From Deltaproteobacteria bacterium (lineage in GTDB: Bacteria > Desulfobacterota > Dissulfuribacteria > Dissulfuribacterales > S140-46): a stretch of 11,571 nt of DNA. The notes under the pieces were generated by a model. It was given only the letters and a program-made list of their open reading frames with translations, had not been told where the DNA came from and made no database searches. This document shows, in pieces, positions 1-6,604 of the stretch (within the stretch, counting starts at the first letter, position 1; every line of letters starts with the position of its first letter). The stretch spans positions 1 to 11,571 of the forward strand of contig WFVQ01000039.1 of the NCBI GenBank assembly GCA_015491585.1, given 5' to 3'. The position numbers and the translations under genes were made by a program.

Positions 1-309
1 GGCTCCAGCATGCAAAGCTGCTTCATGAAGCATCGCATCTTCGAAGTCATTGAATTTTGATTTCAACGCGCCTTCAATGACAAGGCGATTCGCAGGAGCT
101 ATGACAAAGAGAGAAAAAAGAGAAGATATGTGGCGTAAGGCAGCATCAGCTCCAAGGGCTTTTGTAATGAGATAATGGATGGTCGTTATAGTTGTGCAAA
201 CAAAACCTATCATTTCTGTCCGTTCAACTTTTGGCAATAACCATATAGAATCATTGATAAAAAGTTCTCTGTCTAAAGGTGCGTCTCTTAGAGCTAATTT
301 GGTATTCAT
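1..309 (-). CDS. PIN-domain (VapC-like) protein, 3' end cut by window edge; first catalytic motif looks degraded
   Basis: An open frame of 103 codons runs from an ATG at 309 to the window edge without a stop. The protein resembles PIN_3-type VapC ribonucleases, the toxins of toxin-antitoxin pairs. LDRELF (residues 12-17) matches the usual LDREPF, GFVCTTITTIHYL (35-47) matches the central helix, and FNDFEDAMLHEAALHAGA (86-103) matches the conserved acidic segment, with D88 and D91. The expected continuation (D..VTRN) would lie outside the window. The N-terminus is odd: NTKLALRDA aligns with the family's DTNxxLDA, so the first metal-binding Asp would be Asn2 and the Asn would be Lys4. An AGGAG at 318-322, 8 nt upstream, supports this ATG. 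GC is about 40%, far below the neighbours, and no antitoxin gene is recognisable upstream. It may be a decaying or inactive toxin gene. The family call is fairly firm; activity is doubtful. Confidence 0.62.
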   Translation of the reverse strand, partial: MNTKLALRDAPLDRELFINDSIWLLPKVERTEMIGFVCTTITTIHYLITKALGADAALRHISSLFSLFVIAPANRLVIEGALKSKFNDFEDAMLHEAALHAGA

Positions 310-357
310 ATCTACAGCTCCTGCTTTTGCCGTATATTTTTTAAAAAAAGGTGCGTC
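275..357 (-). repeat. 11-bp direct repeat, 72 bp apart, flanking the PIN gene start
   Basis: GACGCACCTTT (minus strand) occurs at 347-357 and again at 275-285. The spacing is exactly 72 nt, so both copies are read in the same frame, giving DDAPFF before the PIN start and RDAPLD inside it. By a rough estimate an 11-mer match within so short a stretch is unlikely by chance. It could mark a small duplication or insertion around the degraded PIN N-terminus. Confidence 0.5.
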
Positions 358-428
358 GTCAAGGGTGCAAAGTCAACTAAACGTGTTTTCAAAACATATA
401 TCCTTGTACTTCGGTGTTTCTTTCATGG
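310..428 (-). other. Low-GC spacer with in-frame remnant-like sequence upstream of the PIN gene
   Basis: This 119-nt stretch lies between the stop of the DUF3592-like gene and the PIN gene start. In the PIN frame it opens with an ATG at 426, two nt after the upstream stop codon (TAA, CC, ATG). It reads 17 codons to a TGA at 373-375, then stays open into the PIN gene. There is no Shine-Dalgarno before the ATG at 426, and the 17-residue peptide is not recognised. The part after the TGA contains DDAPFF, in frame with the RDAPLD of the PIN protein. It could be a broken antitoxin, a broken PIN 5' end, or plain spacer. Confidence 0.35.
334..362 (-). promoter_or_regulatory. Possible sigma70-type promoter for the PIN gene
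   Basis: On the minus strand, TTGACG at 357-362 could be a -35 box. A 17-nt spacer separates it from AAATAT at 334-339, a weak -10. Transcription would start near 327, giving a short leader that carries the AGGAG at 318-322 and the ATG at 309. The spacer is an A/T-rich run (seven T then six A). The match is only moderate, and AT-rich DNA produces such boxes by chance. Confidence 0.3.
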
Positions 429-926
429 TTAACAATCGAATATACCTATCCTGTACAGGAACAGGAAACCTCCTCCTAACACGGCCATGATGAACAGGGA
501 GATGGCCACCGATATCACGGTGCCGGTGGTGAGGCGCCGTTCCAACAGGGAGTCCGATGGGTCGTCCGGGTCATAGAGGACGGTTACTTCCTGGCCGGGC
601 CGGTATTTTTTCGCATAGTCCAGGGCGTCGCGCAGGTGGAGCAGGGGTGAGAACGTGCCCAGTACATTGCCAGAGTACCTGGTGCCGTTCACGGAGTAGG
701 AATAGTCTATGTGCACGATCCTGTACGAGAAGCGGGCTCCTTTCGACGCGAAGATGCTCTTTTCTATCTCCACGCTCTTGATCCGGCCCTCGGTATGGGC
801 GTAGTCTGCGGATCTCCAGTAGAGGTAGAGGGCCTTCCAGTCATAGTGGAAGTGCCAGGCGGCGATTGCAAAGATCGCTGCCAGGAACGCCAGCTTGAGC
901 CATGTGGTAAGCTGCTCCAGCTTCAT
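429..926 (-). CDS. DUF3592-like small membrane protein
   Basis: A protein of 165 residues with two predicted membrane helices, at about residues 9-26 (rich in Ala, Phe, Ile and Leu) and 138-160. Between them lies a domain of about 105 residues with features typical of DUF3592: TEGRI near the start, a Y-Y-V-G-Y-G strand pattern (YSYSVNGTRYSG), then YRPGQEVTVLYDPDDPSDSLL. The family has no established function. I chose ATG 926 because AAGGAG lies upstream at 938-943, though 11 nt away is a little far. An in-frame TTG at 977 would add 17 residues but has no support. The gene is on the ftsZ strand, 80 nt downstream of it, so co-transcription is possible unless the hairpin in that gap stops it. 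The last 15 or so codons fall where base composition drops from about 63% to 40% GC, so the C-terminus (RIGIFDC) may have been altered at the junction. Confidence 0.75.
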   Translation of the reverse strand: MKLEQLTTWLKLAFLAAIFAIAAWHFHYDWKALYLYWRSADYAHTEGRIKSVEIEKSIFASKGARFSYRIVHIDYSYSVNGTRYSGNVLGTFSPLLHLRDALDYAKKYRPGQEVTVLYDPDDPSDSLLERRLTTGTVISVAISLFIMAVLGGGFLFLYRIGIFDC

Positions 927-962
927 GGAGAGCCGAGCTCCTTGATTAGAGATTGGATCTGC

Positions 963-997
963 CTCCCTCGCAGCCAAGGGCCCTTACGGCGAGGGGG
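963..997 (-). terminator. Hairpin between ftsZ and the DUF3592-like gene (possible terminator or processing site)
   Basis: The arms CCCTCGC and GCGAGGG (965-971 and 989-995) pair perfectly and can extend by a G-U and a G-C pair to 963/997. The 17-nt loop contains the self-complementary AAGGGCCCTT (976-985). On the minus strand the hairpin begins about 10 nt after the ftsZ stop, where a terminator would be expected. No T-run follows, so it is not a classical intrinsic terminator. It could be a partial terminator, an RNA end that protects the ftsZ message, or chance in GC-rich DNA. Confidence 0.4.
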
Positions 998-1006
998 AGA
1001 GAGTGG

Positions 1007-2188
1007 TCAGTCCGCCTTCTTCCTCAGGAAGGTGGGGATCTCAAGCATCTCTTCGTCCAGGTCGTCGAAGCCGGTTGTGTTCTGGATGTGGGTAACCGGC
1101 CCCTTGATCTTCTTGGGCAGGACCGTCTGTTTCTCCTCCGCCTGGGCTGGTTCGGGCTCTTCCGCCTTCTTCCTCCTGGCGATCTCTATGGGGGTGACCA
1201 CTTCCTCCTTGGGCTGATGAGGGGTGGATTCCATTCCTATGCCGGTGGCTATGACGGTCACCCTGATCTCGTCGTCCAGGCCCTCGTCGAACACGGTGCC
1301 GAAGATGATGTTGGCGTCCTCGTGGGCCTCGCTGTGGATGAGCGATGCGGCCTGGTCCACCTCCTCCATAGTCAGTGTGCTGGAGCTGGCGGTGATGTTC
1401 ATAAGGATGCCCTTGGCACCGCTGATTGATACGTCTTCGAGGAGCGGATTGGCGATAGCCATCTGGACGGCCTCCAGGGCGCGCCGGTCGCCCCTGCCCA
1501 CTCCGGTGCCCATAAGGGCCATCCCCATTTCGGACATGACCGTGCGCACGTCTGCGAAGTCCACGTTGACGTATCCTTGGACCACGATGAGGTCTGATAT
1601 GCCTCTAACCGCAAAATAAAGGACCTCGTCGGCCTTCCTAAACATCTCCATGATGGGCGTGTTGGGCTGGGCCAGTGAACGGAGCCGGTCGTTGGGGATG
1701 GTGATTATGGTGTCAACCACCTTCTTGAGCTGTTCTATCCCCTCTTCGGCCTGTTTCATCCTCCTGTTCCCCTCGAAGGCGAAAGGACGGGTGACAACGG
1801 CGACGGTAAGGGCCCCCAGCTCTTTCCCGATCTCTGCGATCACCGGCGCGGCTCCTGTTCCGGTCCCCCCTCCCATGCCGGCGGTTATGAATATCATGTC
1901 GCTGCCGTCGAGGGCGCTCCTTATCTCGTCTGCGCTCTCCTCGGCGGCCTCCCGGCCGATGTCCGGCCGCGCGCCAGCGCCCAGCCCTTTGGTGAGGTTC
2001 TTGCCGAGCTGGACCTTGAGGCCTGCCTTGGACCTCTCCAGCGCTTGGGCGTCGGTGTTGGCCGCGATGAACTCCACTCCCTGGATCTCGGAGCTGATCA
2101 TGTTGTTTATGGCATTGCCTCCGCCACCACCTACGCCAATTACTTTGATCTTCGCCGACAGATCGGGCTCTATAAATTCAAAAGGCAT
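1007..2188 (-). CDS. ftsZ: Cell division protein FtsZ
   Basis: The tubulin-like GTPase that polymerises into the cytokinetic ring at midcell; 393 residues, the usual length. The GTP-binding signature GGGTGTG is at 106-112 and the earlier glycine loop GVGGGGGNA at 18-26. The T7 catalytic loop NVDFAD is at 208-213, with the acids (D210, D213) that complete the GTPase site of the next subunit. The core ends near 318, followed by a charged, low-complexity linker to about 380. The C-terminal peptide LEIPTFLRKKAD ends the protein and is the expected binding site for FtsA and other partners. I start at ATG 2188, preceded by GGAGG 5 nt away and giving the family-like MPFEF. An upstream ATG at 2206 overlaps the ftsA stop but has no Shine-Dalgarno. 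All key residues are present. Confidence 0.97.
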   Translation of the reverse strand: MPFEFIEPDLSAKIKVIGVGGGGGNAINNMISSEIQGVEFIAANTDAQALERSKAGLKVQLGKNLTKGLGAGARPDIGREAAEESADEIRSALDGSDMIFITAGMGGGTGTGAAPVIAEIGKELGALTVAVVTRPFAFEGNRRMKQAEEGIEQLKKVVDTIITIPNDRLRSLAQPNTPIMEMFRKADEVLYFAVRGISDLIVVQGYVNVDFADVRTVMSEMGMALMGTGVGRGDRRALEAVQMAIANPLLEDVSISGAKGILMNITASSSTLTMEEVDQAASLIHSEAHEDANIIFGTVFDEGLDDEIRVTVIATGIGMESTPHQPKEEVVTPIEIARRKKAEEPEPAQAEEKQTVLPKKIKGPVTHIQNTTGFDDLDEEMLEIPTFLRKKAD

Positions 2189-2200
2189 GCCTTCCTCCCC
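2189..2200 (-). promoter_or_regulatory. Strong Shine-Dalgarno that decides the ftsZ start
   Basis: GGGGGAGGAAGGC sits directly before ATG 2188, with the GGAGG core at 2194-2198 and a 5-nt spacer. The alternative ATG at 2206 is preceded by TTCAAGAT, with no purine-rich core. A strong site fits the high FtsZ output usually needed relative to FtsA. Confidence 0.75.
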
Positions 2201-2202
2201 CG

Positions 2203-3426
2203 TCATATCTTGAACCAGGACCTCATCCTACTGGTCACCCTGTTGAATATGTTTCTGTCCCTTATCCTGAATTTTTTCTTGGGCTTGGACTCGCAGCCGT
2301 ACAGCACCAGCCCCACCGCCGTAGCGTAGCGCGGGCTGTTGACCACGTCCACGAGGCCGGAGATGTTCCTGGGATAGCCCACGCGGCACGGGAGCTGGAA
2401 GATTTGGTCCGCCATCTCAGCGATGCCGGGCATCAGGGACGAACCGCCGGTGAGTACTACTCCGGACGCGAGCAGGCTCTTGAGGCCGGTGCGCTGGATC
2501 TCCTGGTCTATTAGTGTGAGGATCTCCTCTATCCTGGGCTCCAGGATCTCGGCCAAGATCTGGCGCGACAGCAGCCTGGGCTTTCTGCCACCGACGCTGG
2601 GCACCTCTATCTTCTCGTCGCGGCCCACCATCGAGCTGAGGCAGGTCCCGTACTTTATCTTGATCTCTTCTGCCGCGTGCATGGGCGTCCGCAGCCCAAC
2701 TGCGATGTCGTTGGTGGAGTTGTTGCCTCCAAGGCCGAGCACCGAGGTGTGCTTGATTGTGCCGTCGCAGAATATGGCCAGGTCCGTGGTCCCGCCTCCG
2801 AAATCGACCAGGGCCACTCCCAGGTCCTTCTCCTCCTGCGTGAGGACCGCCTCGGCCGATGCCAGGGGCTGCAGGACGATGTCGGCCACGTCGAGACCGG
2901 CCCTGTTGGCGCACTTTATTAGGTTTTGAGCCGCGGTCACCGCACCGGTCACGATGTGTACCTTGGCCTCGAGCCTCACGCCGGTCATGCCCACCGGATC
3001 CAGGATGCCGGGCTGGTCGTCCACCCTGTACTCCTGGGGAAGGATGTGGATGACCTCCCTGTCCAGGGGAATGGCCACGGCCCTGGCAGCGTCTATGACC
3101 CGGTCTATGTCTTCCTGGCAGACCTCCTCCCCCTTGATGGCGATCACCCCATGACTGTTGAATCCCTTGATGTGGCTTCCGGCGATGCCCACGAAGGCCT
3201 GGGTGATCTCGCAGCCCGCCATGAGCTCCGCCTCCTCCACCGCCTTCTTGATGGAGTTGACAGTGCTCTCGATGTTGACGACGACACCCTTGCGGAGCCC
3301 CACAGAGGCATGGCTTCCGATGCCGACGATCTCTATGCCGTCCTCCTGGATCTCGCCCACCACAGCGCAGATCTTGGTTGTGCCGATGTCCAGGCCGACC
3401 ACGATGTCACAAGAGTTGTCCGCCAT
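2203..3426 (-). CDS. ftsA: Cell division protein FtsA
   Basis: An actin-like ATPase that tethers FtsZ filaments to the inner membrane and recruits later division proteins; 407 residues. Phosphate-1 motif GLDIGTTK is at 11-18, phosphate-2 motif VDFGGGTTDLAIF at 207-219, and the adenosine-binding VLTGGSSLMPG at 324-334. The FtsA-specific subdomain 1C lies roughly at 85-165, in place of actin's 1B. The last 15 residues, with FNRVTSRMRSWFKI, form an amphipathic basic and aromatic helix of the type that inserts into the membrane. The segment GLGGNNSTNDIA differs a little from the common ALGGNHLTNDIA. The ATG at 3426 has GAAGG at 3433-3437, 6 nt upstream. The gene follows ftsQ after 45 nt and ends 14 nt before the preferred ftsZ start. 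Confidence 0.97.
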   Translation of the reverse strand: MADNSCDIVVGLDIGTTKICAVVGEIQEDGIEIVGIGSHASVGLRKGVVVNIESTVNSIKKAVEEAELMAGCEITQAFVGIAGSHIKGFNSHGVIAIKGEEVCQEDIDRVIDAARAVAIPLDREVIHILPQEYRVDDQPGILDPVGMTGVRLEAKVHIVTGAVTAAQNLIKCANRAGLDVADIVLQPLASAEAVLTQEEKDLGVALVDFGGGTTDLAIFCDGTIKHTSVLGLGGNNSTNDIAVGLRTPMHAAEEIKIKYGTCLSSMVGRDEKIEVPSVGGRKPRLLSRQILAEILEPRIEEILTLIDQEIQRTGLKSLLASGVVLTGGSSLMPGIAEMADQIFQLPCRVGYPRNISGLVDVVNSPRYATAVGLVLYGCESKPKKKFRIRDRNIFNRVTSRMRSWFKI

Positions 3427-3471
3427 ATCAGACCTTCATCCCTTCCAACCTGCGGTTTCAGCGGCGGCCCG

Positions 3472-4302
3472 CTACTGGACCCTCTTGCCCCCCTTCAGCT
3501 TGGCCCAGGCCATGTCTTCGCCGTAGGCGAGATCCACCTTCGCCACCTTGCCCTTGAGACCAGAGCGGTAGATGTGGTACAGAACCTTCTCTGCCCTGGA
3601 GAATTGGTGCTCGATGTCATCCGGGCCGAAGCGGAGTTCCATTGAGTCAATGTAGACCAAAAATCCCTTTCCATCCACCACTTTTATCTCCCTGATGTTC
3701 CCGGTTCCCAGGGTGGATGGCCTCTTGGAGGAGAGCTTCAGGAGCCTGACCACCTTCATGGCGTCGTCTGGCAGCCTGCCTTCGACCTTCGTGGACGAGG
3801 GGAGGCCGGTTATGACCGGCAGGCGCCACTTCTCCCCTTCCCCGACCTTCGTGAACAGTGTCCCCTCGCTGTCCACCAGGTAGGAGCCGTCCAACTTGGC
3901 AACGGCCACTGGACGGTGTTCCTTCAGGTGGACGGAAAGGGTCCCTGGCCACTTACGCTTGACTATAGCCCCCCGCACCCAGGGATTGGTGACTAGACGC
4001 CGTTCCAACTCGTCCAGGTCTAAGGACAGGAGGTTTGCACCTGGAGGGATTCCCAGGCTCTCCACCACCTCTTTCTCAGAGAGGCGGGAGGTGCCGGTCA
4101 CCTTGATCTCCTTCACGGAGAGATAGTCGGACGACGATAGAAGCCGCCATCCGCCGTAGGCGCCGCCTGCCACCAAGGCCAGGACCACCGCCAGGCCGAT
4201 CATCCTCCCAGCTAAAGCCGACAGCCGTCTGACCCGGGCTTTGCCTCTTCTGGCCCCTTTTGCGCCCTTGGCCAGCACCTTGGAAGATTGTCTTACCTTC
4301 AT
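3472..4302 (-). CDS. ftsQ: Cell division protein FtsQ (POTRA domain)
   Basis: A bitopic inner-membrane protein that links the cytoplasmic Z-ring to the periplasmic septal machinery, in known systems through FtsL and FtsB. It has 276 residues. The first 33 are strongly basic (many Lys and Arg), as expected for a cytoplasmic tail. One membrane helix spans about 34-52. A POTRA domain follows at about 60-128, including VKEIKVTGTSRLSEKEVV and the NPWVRGAIVKRKWPGTL block. The FtsQ/DivIB domain follows, with YLVDSEGTLF at 141-150 and LPVITG at 161-166. The gene starts 4 nt after the murB stop, with only a weak GGGGA site 8 nt upstream, so coupling to murB translation is likely. Family sequence is poorly conserved, but topology, motifs and position agree. 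Confidence 0.93.
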   Translation of the reverse strand: MKVRQSSKVLAKGAKGARRGKARVRRLSALAGRMIGLAVVLALVAGGAYGGWRLLSSSDYLSVKEIKVTGTSRLSEKEVVESLGIPPGANLLSLDLDELERRLVTNPWVRGAIVKRKWPGTLSVHLKEHRPVAVAKLDGSYLVDSEGTLFTKVGEGEKWRLPVITGLPSSTKVEGRLPDDAMKVVRLLKLSSKRPSTLGTGNIREIKVVDGKGFLVYIDSMELRFGPDDIEHQFSRAEKVLYHIYRSGLKGKVAKVDLAYGEDMAWAKLKGGKRVQ

Positions 4303-4306
4303 CCAC

Positions 4307-5206
4307 TTATCCCCACACGGTTATCTCGGGCTGTAACTGGGTGCCCGTGGCACGGACGACTTCCCTCTTTATCCTGTCCATGAGGGCCAGGATGTCCGCT
4401 GCCGTGGCTCCCCCTTCGTTAACTATAAAATTGGCGTGTTTGGGAGACACCATCGCCCCTCCGACCCTTGCACCCTTCAGGCCGACGGCGTCGATGAGCC
4501 TTCCTGCCGAGTCTCCAGGAGGATTCTTGAAAGCACATCCGGCAGAGGGCTTGCCCAGGGGCTGGGTGGCAAGCCTCCGCTCCATAACCTCCCTGATCCG
4601 CTGTCTGGTTTCACTGGGATCCGCCTTCCTGAGCCTGAAGAGCGCCTTGACCACCACCTTGCCGTGGAGCCCGCTGTCCCTGTAAGAAAAGGGCACCAAG
4701 TGGGCAGGCAGGCGGGTCACCGTTCCCCCCTCAATCACATCGAGCGAATGGAGGGTGTCCGCGATGGAGGTCCCGTTGGCGCCTGCGTTCATAAAAACCG
4801 CCCCTCCTATACTCGCGGGAATCCCTGCCAGCCCTTCGAGTCCAGAGAGGCCCTTCCGGCAGCACCAGACCAGCAGGCGCCTAAGTGAAACGCCAGCCCC
4901 GGCCGACACCAGTACGCAGCCGCCCTCATCCCTTTCCACCTTTATACCGCCGAGTCTCGCCAGGGAGAGGACTACGCCGGTTCCTCGGTCGCTCACGAGG
5001 AGATTGGTGCCATTGCCTAAGACACAAAAGTCAACTCCCATTTTGACCAGTTTCTCGACGGCCGACCTGGCAGAATGGACGTCCCTGGGAGCCAGGAACA
5101 GGCGGGCGCGGCCTCCCACTCTCAGGCTGGTGCAGGGGGCCAGGGGCTCATGCTCCTTAACCTCCAGCCCGGCGATTTCGCGCATCTGTTGAGCTATTCC
5201 CTTCAT
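4307..5206 (-). CDS. murB: UDP-N-acetylenolpyruvoylglucosamine reductase MurB (type II)
   Basis: A cytoplasmic FAD enzyme that uses NADPH to reduce UDP-GlcNAc-enolpyruvate to UDP-MurNAc, the second committed step of peptidoglycan synthesis. It has 299 residues. FAD-binding landmarks are LGNGTNLLV (63-71) and GLEGLAGIPASIGGAVFMNAG (from 122). The substrate-binding SYRDS is at 174-178, and SAGCAFKNP at 221-229 carries the proton-donor position as Cys224, where E. coli has Ser. The C-terminal Glu294 in QPEITVWG is the other catalytic acid. The compact length and lack of the extra type I Tyr loop make it type II. The gene starts 3 nt after the murC stop, with AGGA 6 nt upstream of the ATG. No ddl gene lies between it and ftsQ. 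Confidence 0.96.
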   Translation of the reverse strand: MKGIAQQMREIAGLEVKEHEPLAPCTSLRVGGRARLFLAPRDVHSARSAVEKLVKMGVDFCVLGNGTNLLVSDRGTGVVLSLARLGGIKVERDEGGCVLVSAGAGVSLRRLLVWCCRKGLSGLEGLAGIPASIGGAVFMNAGANGTSIADTLHSLDVIEGGTVTRLPAHLVPFSYRDSGLHGKVVVKALFRLRKADPSETRQRIREVMERRLATQPLGKPSAGCAFKNPPGDSAGRLIDAVGLKGARVGGAMVSPKHANFIVNEGGATAADILALMDRIKREVVRATGTQLQPEITVWG

Positions 5207-5209
5207 CTC

Positions 5210-6604
5210 CTATCCTGCAGCTACCCTCTCCCTTTCCATCAGCCTGTCCAGTATAGCCTGGGAGAGCGAGCCTATAGAGCCAGCGCCCAGGGTCAAGACC
5301 ACGTCGCCCGGCCGGAGCCGCGCGATGATCTCGTCTCCCATCACGCTGCAAGATGGCCTGTATTCGACCCGGCCTCCGATACCCTCGCGTATGGTCTCGG
5401 CCAGTGCCTTGCCCGTGACGCCTGGTATGGGGGGCTCGCTCGCCGGATATATCTCGGTGATCCACACCTCGTCGGCCTCGGAGAAGGCGGGCGGAAACTC
5501 GTTCATGAGCGCTTTGGTCCTGGTGTAGCGGTGGGGCTCGAAGAGGACCACCATCCTCCTCTCAGGCCAGCACGCCCTGGCGGTCATCAGCGTGGCCCTG
5601 ATCTCCGTTGGATGGTGGGCGTAGTCGTCTACGACCGTTATGCCTCCAGACTCGCCCTTGATCTCGAAGCGCCTCTGGACGCCTCTGTACTGGGCAAGGC
5701 CCTCGGCCACGTCCGGAAAGGAGAGCCCCAGCTCCAGCCCCAGTGCCACGGCAGCCAGGGAGTTCTGGACATGGTGGATGCCTGGGACCTGGAGGCGTAC
5801 GCTGCCGAGCCTCTCTCCACGCCACCATGCAGTGTATTCCATTGAGAGTCCGTCGAGATTTATATCCCTGGCCTGGAGATCCACGTCGTCCCCCGTGCCG
5901 TATGTTATCACCCGTTTCTTCAGTCCTGATACCACCTCTCTGACCAACGGATCGTCACCGCACGCCACTACCGCGCCGTAGAACGGGACCTTTGTGGCAA
6001 AGAGGCGGAACTTTCCACATATGGAGTCGAGATCGGGATAGAAGTCCAGGTGTTCCAGATCGATGTTGGTTATCACCGTGATGGTGGGACAGAGCTGCAA
6101 GAAGCTGCCGTCACTCTCGTCTGCCTCGGCTACCAGGAAATCTCCGCTTCCCCAGCAGGCGTTGCTTCCCAGCCCGTTGACCTTTCCGCCGATGATCACG
6201 GTGGGATCCATCCCGGCCCCACGCATCATGGCGGATATCATCGAGGTGGTGCTGGTCTTGCCGTGGGCACCGGCCACTGCCACCGAGAACTTCTTCAGCC
6301 TCATGAGTTCGCCCAGCATCTCGGCCCTTGGAATCACGGGTATTCCCGCCTCGCCGGCCGCCTTCAGTTCGGGGTTCTCCGGCGGAACCGCGGAGGAGAC
6401 TACCACTACGTCGGCCCCCTCTATATTGGAGGCGTCGTGCCCGATGGAGATCCTGGCCCCATTGGATGCGAGCATCCTGGTCATGTAAGAGTCCTTCATG
6501 TCCGAGCCGCTGACTTCATATCCAAGCTCTAAGAGCACCCGGGCGATCCCGCTCATCCCTATACCACCGATCCCTATGAAGTGGATCCGCTGCTGTTTGT
6601 ACAT
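5210..6604 (-). CDS. murC: UDP-N-acetylmuramate--L-alanine ligase MurC
   Basis: A cytoplasmic ATP-dependent ligase that adds L-alanine to UDP-MurNAc, the first step of the stem peptide. It has 464 residues, the family's usual size. The nucleotide-sugar domain begins with FIGIGGIGMSGIA (9-21). The ATP P-loop AHGKTSTT is at 113-120, EADESDGSF at 160-168, and NIDLEHLDFY at 180-189. HHVQN at 277-281 and the MurC-specific DDYAHHPTEI (326-335) and FEPHRYTRT (355-363) are all intact. The ATG shares one base with the murG stop (TAATG), and a clear AAGGAG at 6613-6618 lies 8 nt upstream. Overlap plus strong Shine-Dalgarno suggest coupled translation within the operon. Confidence 0.97.
   Translation of the reverse strand: MYKQQRIHFIGIGGIGMSGIARVLLELGYEVSGSDMKDSYMTRMLASNGARISIGHDASNIEGADVVVVSSAVPPENPELKAAGEAGIPVIPRAEMLGELMRLKKFSVAVAGAHGKTSTTSMISAMMRGAGMDPTVIIGGKVNGLGSNACWGSGDFLVAEADESDGSFLQLCPTITVITNIDLEHLDFYPDLDSICGKFRLFATKVPFYGAVVACGDDPLVREVVSGLKKRVITYGTGDDVDLQARDINLDGLSMEYTAWWRGERLGSVRLQVPGIHHVQNSLAAVALGLELGLSFPDVAEGLAQYRGVQRRFEIKGESGGITVVDDYAHHPTEIRATLMTARACWPERRMVVLFEPHRYTRTKALMNEFPPAFSEADEVWITEIYPASEPPIPGVTGKALAETIREGIGGRVEYRPSCSVMGDEIIARLRPGDVVLTLGAGSIGSLSQAILDRLMERERVAAG

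Noticed and set aside
384..396. A small AT-rich palindrome, TGTTTTCAAAACA, upstream of the PIN gene that could be an operator.
   Set aside because: It is short, has a one-base centre, is isolated, and sits above the possible promoter. It cannot be told from chance in AT-rich DNA.
449..460. A perfect 12-bp palindrome, TCCTGTACAGGA.
   Set aside because: A few such palindromes are expected by chance in 11.5 kb, and it lies inside coding sequence of the DUF3592-like gene.
179..490. A 103-codon plus-strand open frame in the low-GC end.
   Set aside because: It has no Shine-Dalgarno, runs antisense through the PIN gene and into the DUF3592-like gene, and resembles no family. The minus-strand frame has a recognisable PIN domain.
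927..977. A TTG start at 977 for the DUF3592-like gene.
   Set aside because: It adds a charged segment before the first membrane helix, falls within the hairpin, and has no ribosome site. ATG 926 is preferred.
1650..2213. A 187-codon plus-strand open frame opposite ftsZ.
   Set aside because: It is the antisense image of highly conserved ftsZ codons, full of Ser, Pro and Ala, with no independent support.
3428..3439. A three-codon frame (ATG AAG GTC TGA) just before ftsA, as a possible leader peptide.
   Set aside because: The purine-rich stretch ahead of it touches the ATG without a spacer, and the same bases form the likely ftsA ribosome site.
2926..3645. A 239-codon plus-strand open frame opposite ftsA and ftsQ.
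   Set aside because: It is antisense to two clear genes and rich in Asp, His and Leu as expected from the reverse complement of their codons. It matches nothing known and has no convincing ribosome site.
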